DNA of 64,000 nucleotides from Manis javanica (Eukaryota > Chordata > Mammalia > Pholidota > Manidae). Each line of letters opens with the position of its first letter. The stretch's first letter is position 1. Under the pieces are notes generated by a model that made no database searches, had not been told where the DNA came from, and saw only the letters and a program-made list of their open reading frames with translations. Of the stretch, positions 34,601-49,600 are shown in pieces. Location: positions 149,907,121-149,971,120 of the forward strand of contig NC_133161.1 in NCBI RefSeq assembly GCF_040802235.1, read 5' to 3'. Both the position numbers and the translations under genes were made by a program.

Positions 34601-37600
34601 TTTTCTGTTTGCACTGTCACTGACGTCATCCTTACCAGTCCCTCCCCCTGCCTTTGGCTTTCATTTGCCCTCACTCTTCACGTCTCTTCAGGTGGGAGCT
34701 TGGATCACTCAGGAGCGCACCGGTTCCAGAGCCTCGCTCTGTTCTACTGTACTTGACGCTGTGAATTTCCTTCTAAGCACTGCTTCTGTTCCAACCCATG
34801 AATTGTGATGTTTTAATTTTCTTATTCAATTCAAAATATTTTGTAATTTCCTTTATGAATTCCTCCTTGACCCACAGGTTATTTAAAAGTGTTTGTTCAA
34901 TTCCAAATATTTGAGGATTTTCCAGATATTTTCCTGTTAACTAGTCGTTAATTCTGTAATGGTCAGGGAACACTGCTTTTCAGTTCTCTTCAATCTTGAG
35001 TTTTGCTTTATGATCAAAATATGGGCTATCTCAGCAAATGTTCCCAGCAGACTTGAAAACATGTACTCTTCTGTCACTGGGTGGAATTTTTCTCTGAAAG
35101 TCAATCAGAAGGGCTGGTTCATAGTGTTGTCCAGGTCTTTGATATCCTTATTTGGTGCTCTCTGCAGTACTAGTATCGATCACTGCAAAGGGTTTAAAGT
35201 CTCCAACTGCACCTGTACACTTATCCATTTCTTCTTTCCATTCGTCTTCATGTATTTTGAAGCCGTTAGTAGGCGCACACACATTTAGGATTACATCGCC
35301 TTGGTGAAATGGTCTCTTTATTATATTATGTCTCTATGCCTGTAAATATTCCCTGAAGTCTATTTTATTTAATACTAACATAACTGCAGCTTTGTTTTAA
35401 TTAGTGTTTCCATTTTGTATCTTTTTCCATCCTTTTGCTTTTAATCTATTTGTATTATTGTAAAGTGGGTTTCTTATAGATAGCATATAGTTGAATCTTG
35501 CTTTTTGTACAATTTGACAATCTCTAATCTTTTCATTAATATGCTTAGATCATTTATTTTTAATGTACTTATTTTATGTTTTGATTAAAATCTACCACCT
35601 TCAGCTATTACAACAAAATGGTAATAGCCTCCAGGGCAGGGTTCTCAAATTCTGGTCCTTGCACGACCCACTCTGCTAGCAACTTGAGTTCAGTATCTCT
35701 CACTTTTTGAGGCAACCACACTGGGTATCATCACCCACTTTTACCATGAGGAAAGTCTCCTGTTCCTTTGTTCTTTCATCTTCTTTTTATCTGCCTGTGG
35801 ATTGAGTGTGTATAAATTTGTATTGTCCTCAAAGTGTAGTGTGTTTTAGAGTCTCAACATGGATACATCATTTCAACATGTAAATATTTTTAATGAAATA
35901 TTTTACCTTTTTTTAAGTATTAGATTGAGCATTTTACCACTCTTTTTTATCTTCAATATTTTTATTTAATTTTTTTAAACTAGTGATTGCTCTGAGATTT
36001 AATGTACATCTTTAATTAGTCAGTCAGCATTCAAATAATATAGTACCACTTTATCTATAGTATAAGAACCTTACAACAACAGAGTCCAGATTCTTCCATC
36101 CTAATCTTTCTACAGACATTCCAAAATTTACAAAGGAATTAACAGCCCAAGAAACCCATAGTAAGTTGAAAATATCATAAATCAAAAATGCACTTAACAC
36201 ACCTCACCCACCAAACATCACAGCTGAGCCCAGCCCACCTTACATGTGCTCAGGATGCTTGCATTAGCCCACAGCTGGGCAAAGTCACCTAATACAAAAC
36301 CTGTTTTATAATAGTCTTGAATATCTCGTGTAACTTATCAAATAATGTGCTGAAAATGAGAAACAGAAGGGCCACAAGGGGACAGGATGATATCAGTTGT
36401 TTCCCCTCATGGCTGCCTGGAGCTGAGGCTCACTGTCCCGCCTGCCTCACGAGAGAAGACCACCCCATGTCAGTAGCCTGGGAAAAGGTCATGATTCAAA
36501 GTACGCTTTCTACTGAATGCATATGGCTTTTGCACCATCGAAGTTGAAAAACAAGTCAGAGACCATCTGTACTATTATTATCATACATATTTACATTTTA
36601 TTTTCACACATGACATAAACCCTTAAGCCCATGGATACTGTTTTTGTGTTAAAGAGTCTGTAATCTTTTAGAGCACTTAAGAGTAAGAGGGAAAAAAGGT
36701 CTTGTATGTTTATTTTCATTTTAACCACTTTTTTTTGCAGATTCCAGTTTCTTTCTGATCTCATACTTCTGGCATGAAGAAATTCCTTTAACATTTCCTG
36801 CAGTACAAGTCCACTTATAATGAATTCTCTCGGTCTTCGTCAAAAAACATGTTCTCTAACTGTAGAATTGTAGGTTTAAGATGTTCTTTCTTCTGGCACT
36901 TTAAGGATGTCCCCCCGACTATCTTATGACTTGCGAAGTTTCTGATGAGAAGTCAGTAATTCTCCTCTTTGTTCTGTACGTGATGTTTTTTTCCCCTCTC
37001 TCTGGTTACCTTCAAGATTTCATCTTTTTTTTTCAGCAATCTGAACATTTTGTTTATTATTCATACTTCTTAGAGTTCTTGGAACTTCTTGGATTTGCAG
37101 TTTGAGGTCTTTAAATATTTTGGAAAATCATTGGCCTCTCTCTTCAAATATTCCTCCTGCCTTGTTCCCTCCTCTTCAGTCTAATCACACATGATTCAGT
37201 CCATCTGATGATGCTCCGCAGCTACTGGACGCTCTGCGTTTTGGGTTTGTTTCTTCTTCTCTTTTTCTCTTTGTGTTGCAGTTTGGGTGATTTCTCCTGG
37301 CCTGTGTTCAAGTTTGCTGATTCTTAGCTGTGTTGAGTCTACTGATGGGCCTTGAAGGCACTTTTCTTCTTTGTTACCTTTATTTTTATTTCTAGCATTC
37401 CATTTGATTCCTCATAATTTCCATCTGTTTGCTTAAATTTTTCATCTGTATGTGCATTAGATCAACATTTTTACTACAACAATTAACACTAACTGTAGAT
37501 ATCTTAAATCCCTTTTCTGATGGTTTCAACGCCCTTGTCAGATGTGAGTCTACTCTTGCGTAGGCACTGATCGCCTCTTGACAATGGCTTGTATTTTTCT

Positions 37601-40600
37601 TGTTCTCTGGATGTCTCATAATTTGGCATTGAATGTTAGACAGCAGAGAGTGAGGCAGCACACACTTAAGCTAGGAATGGGGCGCACTGCTCGTCCTGCC
37701 AGGCCGTTCTCGGGACAGCTGCGTCTGTCTAGGCAGGAGTTGGGCTGGGACTGGGACTTCTGTGAAGGGGACTCTCAGTGCGCCACCACCTTCACAGTCC
37801 TCCAGCTTCAGGTCTGGGTGTCTGCTGGTTTGCTGGGGGGCTTTCCTCCATGTTCCTGCCCCACCCGTGTGCCACGGAGTCAGTCTCTCTGCACCTGTGC
37901 CTTCCCACAGTGCCAGCCGCTTTGCTTCTATCACACGGCACCCGCTCACTTGGGGGTGGGGATGTGGGGCTCCTCTACTGTCATGACCCAACCTCAGTCT
38001 TGATCCTACTCTTCCCCCAGTGGCAAGCAACCTCTCTGAGCCCAAGTCGCTCCTGCTTCTCTCCCACAGGTAGGGTTCTGCTTTCCCTTTTCCTGCTCCC
38101 ACTAGCTGAAACAGGAGGGGCGGGTGGGAGGGGCCACAGGGCCCGCTGCCCTTCCCTAGCAGATTAATGGGGCTTTGTGCTTTCCTCGCTGCCATGGCAG
38201 CTGCTTGCCTTCTCTGGGCCTCCACCAGAGAGACGGTCTCTCCAGGCTGTGTCCCCACCACCAGTCCTTTTCATAAGTGCCCAGTGGCTGTCCAGGGAAA
38301 GGAGTCCGCAAGTGGGGGCGCGCTCCTTTTGCATCTGTGGCCCCCAGGGTTTCTACATGACCTACTCAGCCTCCAGTGACTCATTAAAACCTTAGCGGAA
38401 TTCTTACCTGTTTGTATGGCAGCCCCGTCTTCCCCCCATGCTCTGACAAAATGAGCCAGCGCTCACATCCTACCACCACAAACCTCCTGAAAGAGTTACA
38501 TCTCTGAACCCGCCTCCTTACCATTTACTCTTAAGGGAAAACAACAATAATCATTCCAAATTAAAAAAGTAATACAGTAGATTAGTGGAATAGACTTGAG
38601 AGTTGAGATAAAACCCATACATCTGTGGTCATTCCACAAGCAAATAGTCTCTTCAACAAATGGTGCTGGGACAATGGTTGTCCACATACAAAAGAACAGA
38701 ATTGGACCCCTACCTTACACCATGTATAAAAGTTAATTCAAAATAGATCATTAACCTAAATATAAAAGGTAAAGCTATAAAACATTAGAAAATGCAAGGA
38801 AAAATATTCATGACCTTGGATTCTGAAACACCAAAAGCATGAGCAGCAACGAAAAGGAAAACTTCATCAAAATGCAAAACTTGCTGGCATCAAAGGACAC
38901 TACTGATAAAGTGGAAAGATAACCTGAATAGGAGAATTATTTGAAAATCATGTATCTGGTAAAGGCCTGGGATGCAGAATATATTAAAAATAACTTACAA
39001 CTTAACTACAAAAGACAAAATATGCAATAACAAATGGGAAAAGGACTTGAATAGACATTTCTCCAAAGAAGATAAACATCCAATAAACACATGAAAAGAT
39101 GCTTAAAATCACTGGTCATTAGGAAAATGCAAATCAAAACTACACTGAGATACCACTTCATGCCCACTAAGTGGTTCCAAAGAGATGGAAGGTAGCAAGT
39201 GTTGGTGAGGATGTGGAGGAATTGGGACTCTCATACGTCATTGCTGGGGATATAAAATGGTATGGCTGCTGTGGAAAACAATTTGGTGGCTCCTCAAAAA
39301 ATTAAACATAGATTTACTGTATGACCCAGCAGTTCCATTGTTGGGTATATACCCTGAAGAATTAAAAACAGTTAAAAAAAAAAAAACCTTGTATACACAT
39401 GTTCCCAGCAGCATTATTCACAACAGCTAAAAGGTGGAAACAACCCAAATGCCCATCAGCTAATGAAAAGCTAAACAAATTCTGATTTATGCATACAACA
39501 GAATATTATTCAGCCCTAAAAAGGAATGAAGTACTGACACAAGCTATAATATGGATGAACCCTGAAAACATGTTAAGTGAAAGATACCAAACACGAAAGG
39601 GTACAAATTGGATGAATCCTGTTATATGAGATGTCCTGAATAGGTAAATCCAAAAAGACAGAAAGTAGAGACTAGACAGATGCCAGGATTATGAAGGGAG
39701 TGCTTAATGAGTACAAAATTTCCTTCTGGGATAAGCAAAACATTCTGGACCTAGGTAGTGGTGACAGGTCCACAACACTGAACCTACTGAATGTCAGTGA
39801 ATGTGCTTTTCGGTTAAATGGTGAGTTTGGGGTTATATGAATTTTACCTCCATTCAAAAAAAAGTGAGTTTAAAAAATTTAGTGTCATTCTAACTTCTGC
39901 CTAGGATATAGAAGCCTAGAAGGAGCCTACTCCTACCCTAACAGCAAGAAAAAATTGGATAATCTAAAAAATTATACATTTCTCTCAATTCTATTCTGCA
40001 TTACTTTTTAAATCTGGAATAATTATTGTTATTTTCTCTTAAGAGTGGATGGCAAGAAAGAAAGTGGGTTCAGAGAGATTCCTCTTTCAGAGATTTGGCT
40101 GTGAAGAAAAGGAGAAAGGGCATGGGGTGGAAATGAAAGGAAGGTATCTTGAGACTATTAAATTCGCCTTGCATCTTTCATATGCCACATGCTATACCTG
40201 ATTATTTGCATACAATTCACTTAATGGTTATAATCCTTCAAAATTATCTTCATTTCATCAACAAAGAAACTAAAATTCAGTGATATTAATTAATACTCTT
40301 GCCCATGGCCACACGTCCTGCTGAGTCAAAACTACACCCCAGATCTGTTGGATTCCTTATTGTGTATTTTTCTCACTCTACTGCTGTTTCATGTCCAGTT
40401 TTGGACATGAGTTTGAAGTGCCTTTGGACTTATTGAGAGATATATCCAGTTGGCATTCAAAAATATAGCCCTGAAGCTCAGAAAATGCTGGAGTTAGAGA
40501 TGAAAGTTTAACAATAATCAGCACACAAGAGTAGATGAAACCATGAGAGTAGAGCAGATGGGCTAAAGGGAATATGAAAAGACCTCGGTCTAGACCTCCA

Positions 40601-43600
40601 GTGGAATCCCAGGGATCGTCAACAGTCAAGGGTTAGACAGGACGAAGGAGGCTGTATCTAGTTCATCAGACTGCAGTCCCACGAAGCCAAGAACCAGATC
40701 CATCGTGTTCACCTCTGTATTGCCAGTGTCTGACATGGGCGCTACACAATGGATGCTCAGTCAGTAAGTGTTGTATGAGTAACTGGTTGGCATTGAAGTT
40801 GAAGGAGATGAATGGTTCCAGAAGGAGACTATTTAAGAACCGTAATTGCTTTTGAAAAGTGAGTGGAATGTAACACTTGAAAAATAACCACTTTGATTAG
40901 GTAACAAAAAAATCAACAGTGACCCAACAGAAAGAACACTAAGGGGAGAAACTGAGTAAAGTCCAACAAGCGGCTTGAGGAGTGAGTGGCCAGTAAGGGT
41001 AGAAAAGAGCAAGTGCGCACTATTCTTTCAGGAAGTCTGATGCGGGGGAACGAGAATGAGTCAGCAGCTAGAGGGCTAGCAAGCTGTACGAGTCACTGTG
41101 CTTTCAGATGAGAGGTTTATTTGCATAGGCATTCGATTAACACCCTACTTTGCAAGCAGCTGTGAATTTATTTATAGTGTTTTGAATAAGTACTGCATGT
41201 ACACAAAAGAATTCTTCCAGGGAAGGAGGAACTTATTAGAGTTTTGAAAACGAACTTCTGAATATTTAGACCTGTCCACATAGGCAGTTTATACTGACCT
41301 AAAGAAAGTGCTGAAGAGAATAACAGTAAAATAAAAAGCCTTTCAAGAAAACAGAAATGACTGTTTTAAAACAATGCTAGAAAAAGAAACTGAAACTAAT
41401 TTTGGTACTAACATAATTCGTTTTGTTTCCAGTGTGGACATTTCATTCAAGAGGGAAGGGTATCTGGAGGCTTGAGAATGCTATTTTATTTGCTCTACAA
41501 AAGAAATTTTACCTTTTGTATTTGTGCAGGTATTTTAAGTGCTTTACTTCAGGTTTTGTTTATTAATACGGTTTTTAAAATTGCATACATAACATAAAAA
41601 CTGGTTGTGGTCAGCTATTTATTATTTAGTTTTTTGTAAATTATTATTTAGACACTTTTAGATGCCCAAGTGAACCATAAAAGATTAAGAAAATGTGAAT
41701 GTTATTAAACCAAGAAGGAAGATACAAAGTAAAACAGAAATTACCAGGCAGGGTAGATTTCCAACATATTGGAACAAACAGGGGGAAAAAGTGTAATGAG
41801 TGGGCATAGAGCAGGTTAAAACATACTTCCTGGCCACTCATGGTCACTAACAGTCACAAATATTTTGCGGAACTTCAAATAAATAAACTGAGCACTCAAA
41901 GTTTTAAGGAAAGTCCCCAAAGAAATTAGACTTCTTGCATTTAGGAAGAACTGGAAATTTTCTGTGCTAGTCGGGACTGCTGGGTGATTTGTTACTGTTC
42001 GATACTTTATGTGTGTTTTTGTTGCTTCGTGTTTTGCTTTTTGTTAGGTGTGAGTGTTTTGAGCTTGTATATTTTCCAAAAATATTTTAGGCTTTCTGAG
42101 TCGGCACATTGCTCTATGATTCTTGGGGTGATGGTGGTGATCATGGTGGTATGTATCTTCTGAGTCTTAGAAATAATTCAATTCTAGTATTGCTACAGAA
42201 ACATTAGAAGAGCAAGTACAAGAAAAATTCTAACCCCCAAATATTAGCACTATAAGAACTACTAAATTTCTTCTCTAGTGTGCTAGGAGTCCCTCCGGAG
42301 CAATGAGTACTTACTTGAGTTAGGGGGCCAGGACTCCCGGTATTCACGACCTGCTTGAGTTCTGGGTGACTTGCCTCGACCCTGGGAAGCCACCAAAAAT
42401 AGCAAGAGTTACAGTCAATGAGAGAATTTAAACAGGCAACTGGAGTGTACCTAAAATATATACCTTTATATATATATATATATATATATACTTCTCCTAC
42501 AGTATATAAAATTGAACATGTTTATCCTAACAATAATAATGCACATTTATAGAAAGCTTTCTAGTTTCTAATGCATTTTCCCTTGTATGTCCTCATCCAA
42601 GGCTGAGTTCATCTGGGGGAAGGGGAGTAAGCAGTAAAGGGAGACCCTGTGGGGATCAGGAACCGCAAGTCCTTAGACGCTGATGTGCAGCCAGAGTTAT
42701 CGCCGGCTCTGCCCTGCACTGCGATCCAGCATGAAGCCTGCTCACTCGGAGTCCTGGCACCAAAACTGACGACCCCAGGCTGGCCTGGCCTAGGAAGAGG
42801 GCCCCAGAAAGAGGATCACCCTTCTTTCTTGTTTCTTCTGGGTCTCCATGATGTGCAGGCGCTCCAGAAGGCTGGAGATGCCCTGCTCCAAGCTGTCGAT
42901 GGTGTGATGCTGAGGATCATGGCCACTGAAGCTGTCGCGCAGACTGCGGAGGGTGTCCCGAACCAGCTGCAGGTCGCTGGTCTGCAGGCAAAAATGAGGT
43001 GGGACTGCTGGCAGGTGCCACGTTACTAACCACATTCCAGCTGCTGCGCTTGAGAAGATAGAGGGCAGAGGTTTCCAGGGTAGACCTTTTGGGAAGGAGG
43101 CGGTATAAACTGGAAAATTTTCTTCCATCCACAGAACCAGGCCTACTGCAGTTTGACCATTAATAATCTTAATTTTGGGTAGCAAGTGCTTCACATATTT
43201 ACACACCCAACGGATGCATGAATTGGGGACCTGGGATGTAGAAGGCCTCATCCCTGCTGACGGCTAGGGTACTCTTCTGGGTTTAGTTGGGAGTGGCAGG
43301 TCTGTACAGGCACCCCTTGAAGATACTGCAGGTTCACTACCAGACACCACAATAAAGTGAATATCATGACAAGGAGTCATGAAGTTTTGGCTTCCCAGCA
43401 CACACAAAGGTCATGTTTACACCACACAGTAGTCTATTAAGTGTGCAGTAGCAGTAGGCCTGAACAACAATGTGTACACCTTAATTAAAAAATGTTAGCC
43501 ATCACCTGAGCTTTTAGTGAGCCATAATCACTGACCACAGACCACCAAAACAAATATAATAATGAAAAATACTTAAATATTGCAAGAATTACCCAAATGT

Positions 43601-46600
43601 GACACAAAGACATGAAGTGAGCAGCCGGTGCTGGGAAGACGGTGCTGCAGACCTGCTCAGAGCAGGACTGCCCACCAGCCCTGATCGTGAAGAACACAGT
43701 GAACAGTGTCCATGAAGTGCAGAGAAGCAGAGCCCAGGGACGTGGGGTCTGCCCGCCCACAGACCCTCAGCACCTACCCCTCTGCAGGTGGCCGGAGCAG
43801 CCCCTCTTCCCGCCACTGGAAGGAAACCATTGCTTTGAGGGCTGTGGCTGCTGTAGCCGGGTGCCTAAGGAAGCAGGAAGGAGTGGTGCTCGTTACGGGG
43901 GAGAACCCCAGACAGGACACCCTGCTCTTTACAGCTGTGGCTTCCTGCCATGGCATCATCATGCCTTTGTGTAGTGTCTCTATTAGAATGCTGGCCTCAT
44001 GAGCACAGAGGTGTTTTCCCTTTTGGTCACTGCTGTAAGCGTGGACCTGACACAGGGTAGGCGCTGATGAGTGCACAATAAACGAGATGGAAACTTCAGC
44101 CTGAAGGCCCCCAACCAGGCCCCCACATGGCCACTGGAGGGCCCGAGAATGCTGCTCCAGCATGTCTGGATTTAGGAATAAAAATGTAACAACCATGACT
44201 GATATCTTTTGAGCCAGACATTGTGCCAGGTAATCCACCAGGTCCTTGTTTACTTGTTTACATGGATGACCTTATGTATAATGTAATCTGCATAAAGATT
44301 ACTGAGAGCCACTGTTATTTCCTTTTCCAGACAAGCCTTACTCCTAAGGCTCAGACACCAAGCAAATTAAAGTTACAGAATGGTAAAAAAAAGTGTGTAA
44401 TGCTGGAATCTGAAACCTGATTTTCTTGTCCCGGAACCAAACAGCCTCCCAACAAAGCGACCTGTGGCCTTGGTTCAGCCCTGAGTCAAGAACAGAACCT
44501 CCCTCTGCTTCTGTGAAGGCGGAAGGGCCACCTGGAGCCGCAGGTTACCTCGTCAGCCTCCCTTCTCATACAGCGGGCCAGGAGGACGTCTCTGTGCTCC
44601 AGCTCCCGCTCCAGATCCACCTGCAAAGCAGAGGCGACATCAGGAAAGAATTTCTTCAGGCCAGGAGGGCAGGACCATCGGCGGCTGCGTATGTTCCCAC
44701 CTGCTGGTAACTGGCCTCAGAGAGTTTCCGGAGCGCTTCGTCCAGCTTGGCTTGGTGCTGCTGCAGGAGGCGGTCCTTCTGTCCCAGCTGTTTCTGTGAC
44801 AGACACAGAGCTTTCAGATGGGCGGTTAAGACTACCAAACAGCTCACCCTTGGCGATGCCATTTCCACCCGAGGGAAGCAGGGCCTCGGCTGGGGACAGC
44901 CTCTCCTCAAGCCCTGTGGAGACATCACGCACCGCAGCAGTCCTGCACGGTGCCAGGGGGTCTGGAAAGGGAAGGAGAAGGGGAGCTGCTGCTCGTAGGA
45001 GGCCACTGCGTGCCATCCCTCCAGCTAAGGAGAAAGAGAAAGGCTGAAGCTTGCAGACGTCCTCCCGGCTGTGGCGCCTCCTCTTCAGGTCAGTGAGTCA
45101 AGGGAACACAGAGAAAGCAAGGGTGAGACCGGAGTGCCTGAGCGCTCTCTGAACAACCGCAACAAGACGTTCCGAAAAGGCCGAATGAAAACCATCTCCA
45201 AGCTGACACACATCCTTACCTTATACTCTCCCAGAAGCCGGTTCCTCTCCTCCAGCTCCCCCTGCAGATCCACCTGAAAGGGGAAGCGAGCATTACCTGC
45301 ACGGAGCTACTGTCTGTGGCCTCCACAGGAAAGCAGCTGCCTAGCAACCAGAGGGGACGCTGGCAGCTGCGGCTCACAGCACGGAGAGGCCTGGTCACGG
45401 TGAACACACACGGCTGCTCTCCGCGGCTTCAGCAAGGACATCAGACCACAGAATCACAGCTTCTGCCTTTGGGCCTCAGAGTTGAAAGGCTCTGGCGAGT
45501 GTGGTGTGGGCTCTCACCTAGGAAGAAAGGTGCGTCTAATGGGAAATAAAAATGACTGCAGACACTGAGAGCAGGTGCCCCAAAAGTAAAGTGAGATCAG
45601 GACAGCAGGCCTAGCAGGACTTCACGCAGTATGCTGTTTTGCTACTGGAGCTCAGCGAGGTCAAAATTCACTCAGGTAACTCACATTCTGGTTGTGCCAC
45701 TCATCTTTGTCCATATTTGCCCTCAGTAGTTCTTGTTTGAGCTGAAGAACAGACGTGTCCTGCTGAGTCAACCTCTGCTGCAAGGCATCCTGGGGAAAAA
45801 GCACTTGTTACTGTGATCCCGATTAATTAACAGTGTTATTCCTGAAGATTTTAGACCCTCACTGCATATCCAGCGTTAGTTATGGCAAACTGGGAGACCA
45901 AGAGAGTCTAAGGCCTCTGCCGCAGGAGACGAGCAGGGGTGTCCTTGTCCCCGTCCAGGACATTTGCATCTGAACGAAAACCCTATCCATTGTCCTACTA
46001 AGCTGACTGAAACCTGGTTCCTGTCTACCAGAACTCACCCCTGCCCTCTACTGCATTCTTGACAGCATGTCCTGGGAGTGAGCGAGTGACCTTTGGGGTC
46101 AGTAAGTCCACCACTTCCACAGCAGTGACCTTGGACTGCCCTGTCCTTACTCCAACTCTACATCTCTTGTCTGTACCTGGGGTACATACATGCTCCATCT
46201 AGATGGGCACTTCTTCCTTATCCTCTGCCAAGGCCTCATTTCCTAAAGTGTCTGGCCCTATCACTGCCTGCCACCCTGTTCATATAGAATCCACAGAACC
46301 ATTCCCACCCCACCTTCCTGGTCTGGACCAGGATTGGGATTATATTCCCATGCTCAGAACTGTTCTGAGACTGATGGTTCCTCTTCCCAGTGTCCTAGGG
46401 TCTCACCAACTTCAGGCTATCCTTCCCCTGGCTTGGACCTCTTGGTTCCTACCATGCCTAAGAAAAGTAGGCTGTATGTACTCACTTACAGAGGCCGGCT
46501 ATCAACACAGTCCTCCCATCCCAGTGACCCCCAGTGGAGCTGATGGGCCAGAGTTGCATTCCTGCACATTTGCCTGACTTTTCCTCTTTACAGACTGTAA

Positions 46601-49600
46601 AGAGATGGCGTGGCTTGGGATGGCGTGGCTTGGGATGCTGTTGGCCATGACCGAACATGGCAGAGGTTTTCTAAGACACCCTGGCGTCAGTAGCTTGAGG
46701 ACCATCTCCCAGAGTGTGCTTCCTGGGACGTCAATAAGCATTATGTGGGAGAAAAAGTGCTTCTGTGGTTAATGATCCTGAATATTTTGGGCCAGTCTCC
46801 TGATGACAGACCGTTGCAGGCCCTTTCCTTGCTATTGTTCACTGTGACTCTCCAAGCCTGTAGGGCATTTCTAAAACTCATTTGTTTTCTCAGGTGCCAA
46901 AGGACTAAGGCTACAGAGTGTATAGTCTGGGCAATGCTGCTGAGTTACACTCTGACCCGTGAATGGGAGCACAGGGAAGCGGGGAAAGCAGCAGCTCAGG
47001 AACATTCTTTTCCACTTCAAGTTATTCATTCAGCAGATATTCACCCACTTATGTGAAATAGCACATATTCATGATTAATAGTTAGATCACTGGTTGTATT
47101 AGCAAAAGACTGGAAATGACCTAAAAGACCACCAAAAGGAACTGAGTAAATAAGTTATCAAATATGCATATACTGGAATACTATGCAGCCAGAAAAAGGG
47201 TCTAGGACGGTCTTTACAGAAATAAAATGATTTCCAAGGTACACTTCTAAGTGGAAAAAAAAAACATGTCCAGCTGTTATCTATAGTATACTTTTATTTG
47301 GGAAAAATTATATACATGCATTTTTGTTGACAGCTGGTATGTTACTTCCAGGAAAGAATTAGGTGACTGGGAAGACAGACCAGAAGGCTTTTCAAGGATT
47401 ATCCTTTTGTAACTTCTAAACTTTAAACCATCTGAATGTTAACTATTTAAAAACTAAGCAAGTTATAATTTTTAGGACATTCTTCCTTAGAATTGGAGAA
47501 AACTGTAAAAACTGTTTGTTTTCACACACAAAAACAAGCAAGGTGGCACAGGGGGAAAAGACAGCACTGAGTCACTACCAGACACATGCCTCAGAGATGA
47601 GGCGCTTTCTGCCCCATCTGTCTTCCCACCACAGAGCCCTCGTTACCAGCGGCCTGTTAAAGGCCGGCAGGTGTATCTAAGACCAGGGGACCCGACCGTG
47701 GTCTGACCACCCACTCCTGTGACTAGACCTTGCAGAGACTATCTGGAGTTAAATGGCTTCCCTTTTACCTTCATCCCCTGTAAGTTCCTGGCCTCTTGTT
47801 TCCATTTCAGCAGCTCCTTCTGCAAACCAAATAGTTAGGTCAGATAGCAGCATCTGGGATGCTTCAGAAGCATTACCTCATTCTGTCAGTAAAAACACAA
47901 AACTCAGAAACCATTCCATGAAACACTAACCCTCTCACTGAGCAGGAAGTAGGTTCAGTAAACGTGAAGGTAACCCACAGAAACAGGAATTCTAGGACGT
48001 ATTCATTTAAAAAGACTATTCTGGACTATAGTTAATAATACTATGCTGTATATTTGACAGCTGCCAAGAGAGTAAATCTTAAAAGTTCTCATCAGGAGAA
48101 AAAAATTTGCCACTACACAGGGTAATGGATGTTAACTAGACACACAGTATATACACTGACTCAGTATGTTGTACACCTGAAACTAATACAATGTTTTATG
48201 TCAATTATTTTGTAAAAGACCATACTGATACTGGATCCATCTTTAAATTTTAGTTAAAAAAGAAAAACTATGGAACATTCCAAATGTACTGGAAGGTAGA
48301 ACCTACAATGACATATATACCCTTTGCCACCGTTAGAACATATCTGTGTCTCTCAGTTGAAGACATGACACAGATTCAGCTGACATGCCAAGTCTGCGTC
48401 CCTGCCCCTCTCCTCGTCACTGCTCTGAAGTTTGTGTGTAACATTCCCATAAGCCTTTCCAGAGGGTAAAATGCACGTCCTGACCTACCTTTAGGTCCTG
48501 ATTCTCCTCCGTACTCTGATCCAGAAGACTTTGGATTATAACCTGAACATAAGGCAAAAAGAGATGGCTGTGTACCTGTGCTGTGAAACGCAGAGGCCGT
48601 TCATTCAAGTGTGTGCTGAGCCCCTACTAGATGCGAGCCTGTACCGTGCACAGAAAGCACAGGCCCAGCCCCGCCCTCGCGTGCACGCACGATGTGCGCT
48701 GAGCACAGGGGCTGGGCAAGAGGACAGGGGAGCGGCCGGATCGCGAGGGCCAGTGAGGGCGACAGAACCAATGAAAAGGCCTGGGCAACGGGATCACAAA
48801 ATGAAGCGTGCCTTCAAAGTAAATTATTCTTGCCATTTTATAGAAAAAGAAAAAGAATTAGAGGACAGGAAAGGAATCAGGAAAACCGGTTAGAAGACCA
48901 CTAGAATATTGGATGAAGGCCTGAATTAAGGTAACAGCCGTGAGAGTAAAGAATATTGGATATTTAAAGATACTTAAAAAATGAACTGATAAGAACAAAA
49001 AGGCACCGTACAGTATGGGGGAACATGTTTGTGAGTGACTTATCCGATAAGGGGTTAACATCCAAAACATATAGAGAGTTCATGACGCCTCAACACCCAA
49101 AATATAAATAACCCGATTAAAAAATGGGTGGAGGATCTGAACAGACACTTCTCCAAAGAAGAAATTCAGATGGCCAACAGGCACATGGAAAGATGCTCCA
49201 CATCACTAATCTTCAGGGAAATGTAAATTAAAGCCACAATGAGATGTCACCTCACACCACTTAGGATGCCCAACATCCAAAAGACAAGAGACAACAAATG
49301 CTGGCGAGGATGCAGAGAAAGGGGAACCCTCCACACCGCTGTTGGGAATGTGAACTAGTTCAGCCATTGTGGAAAGCAGTATGGAGGTTCCTCAAAAAAC
49401 TAAAGACAGAAATACCATTTGACCCAGTAATTCCACTCCTAGGAATTTACCCGAAGAAAACAAGATCCCTGATTCTAAAAGACATATGCACCCCTATGTT
49501 TAACGCAGCACTATTTACATGGAAGCATGTAAGACATGGAAGCAACCTAAGTGTCCATCAGTAGATAAATGGATAAAGAGGAGGTGGTACATATACACAG

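Noticed and set aside
37578..38261. Overlapping ORFs of 141 and 196 codons on opposite strands
   Set aside because: GC-rich DNA next to an old L1 5' end; neither has recognisable motifs or splice sites joining it to DIXDC1.
43774..44238. 154-codon minus-strand ORF
   Set aside because: It overlaps the real DIXDC1 exon at 43778-43864 in the wrong frame and otherwise crosses L2 sequence.
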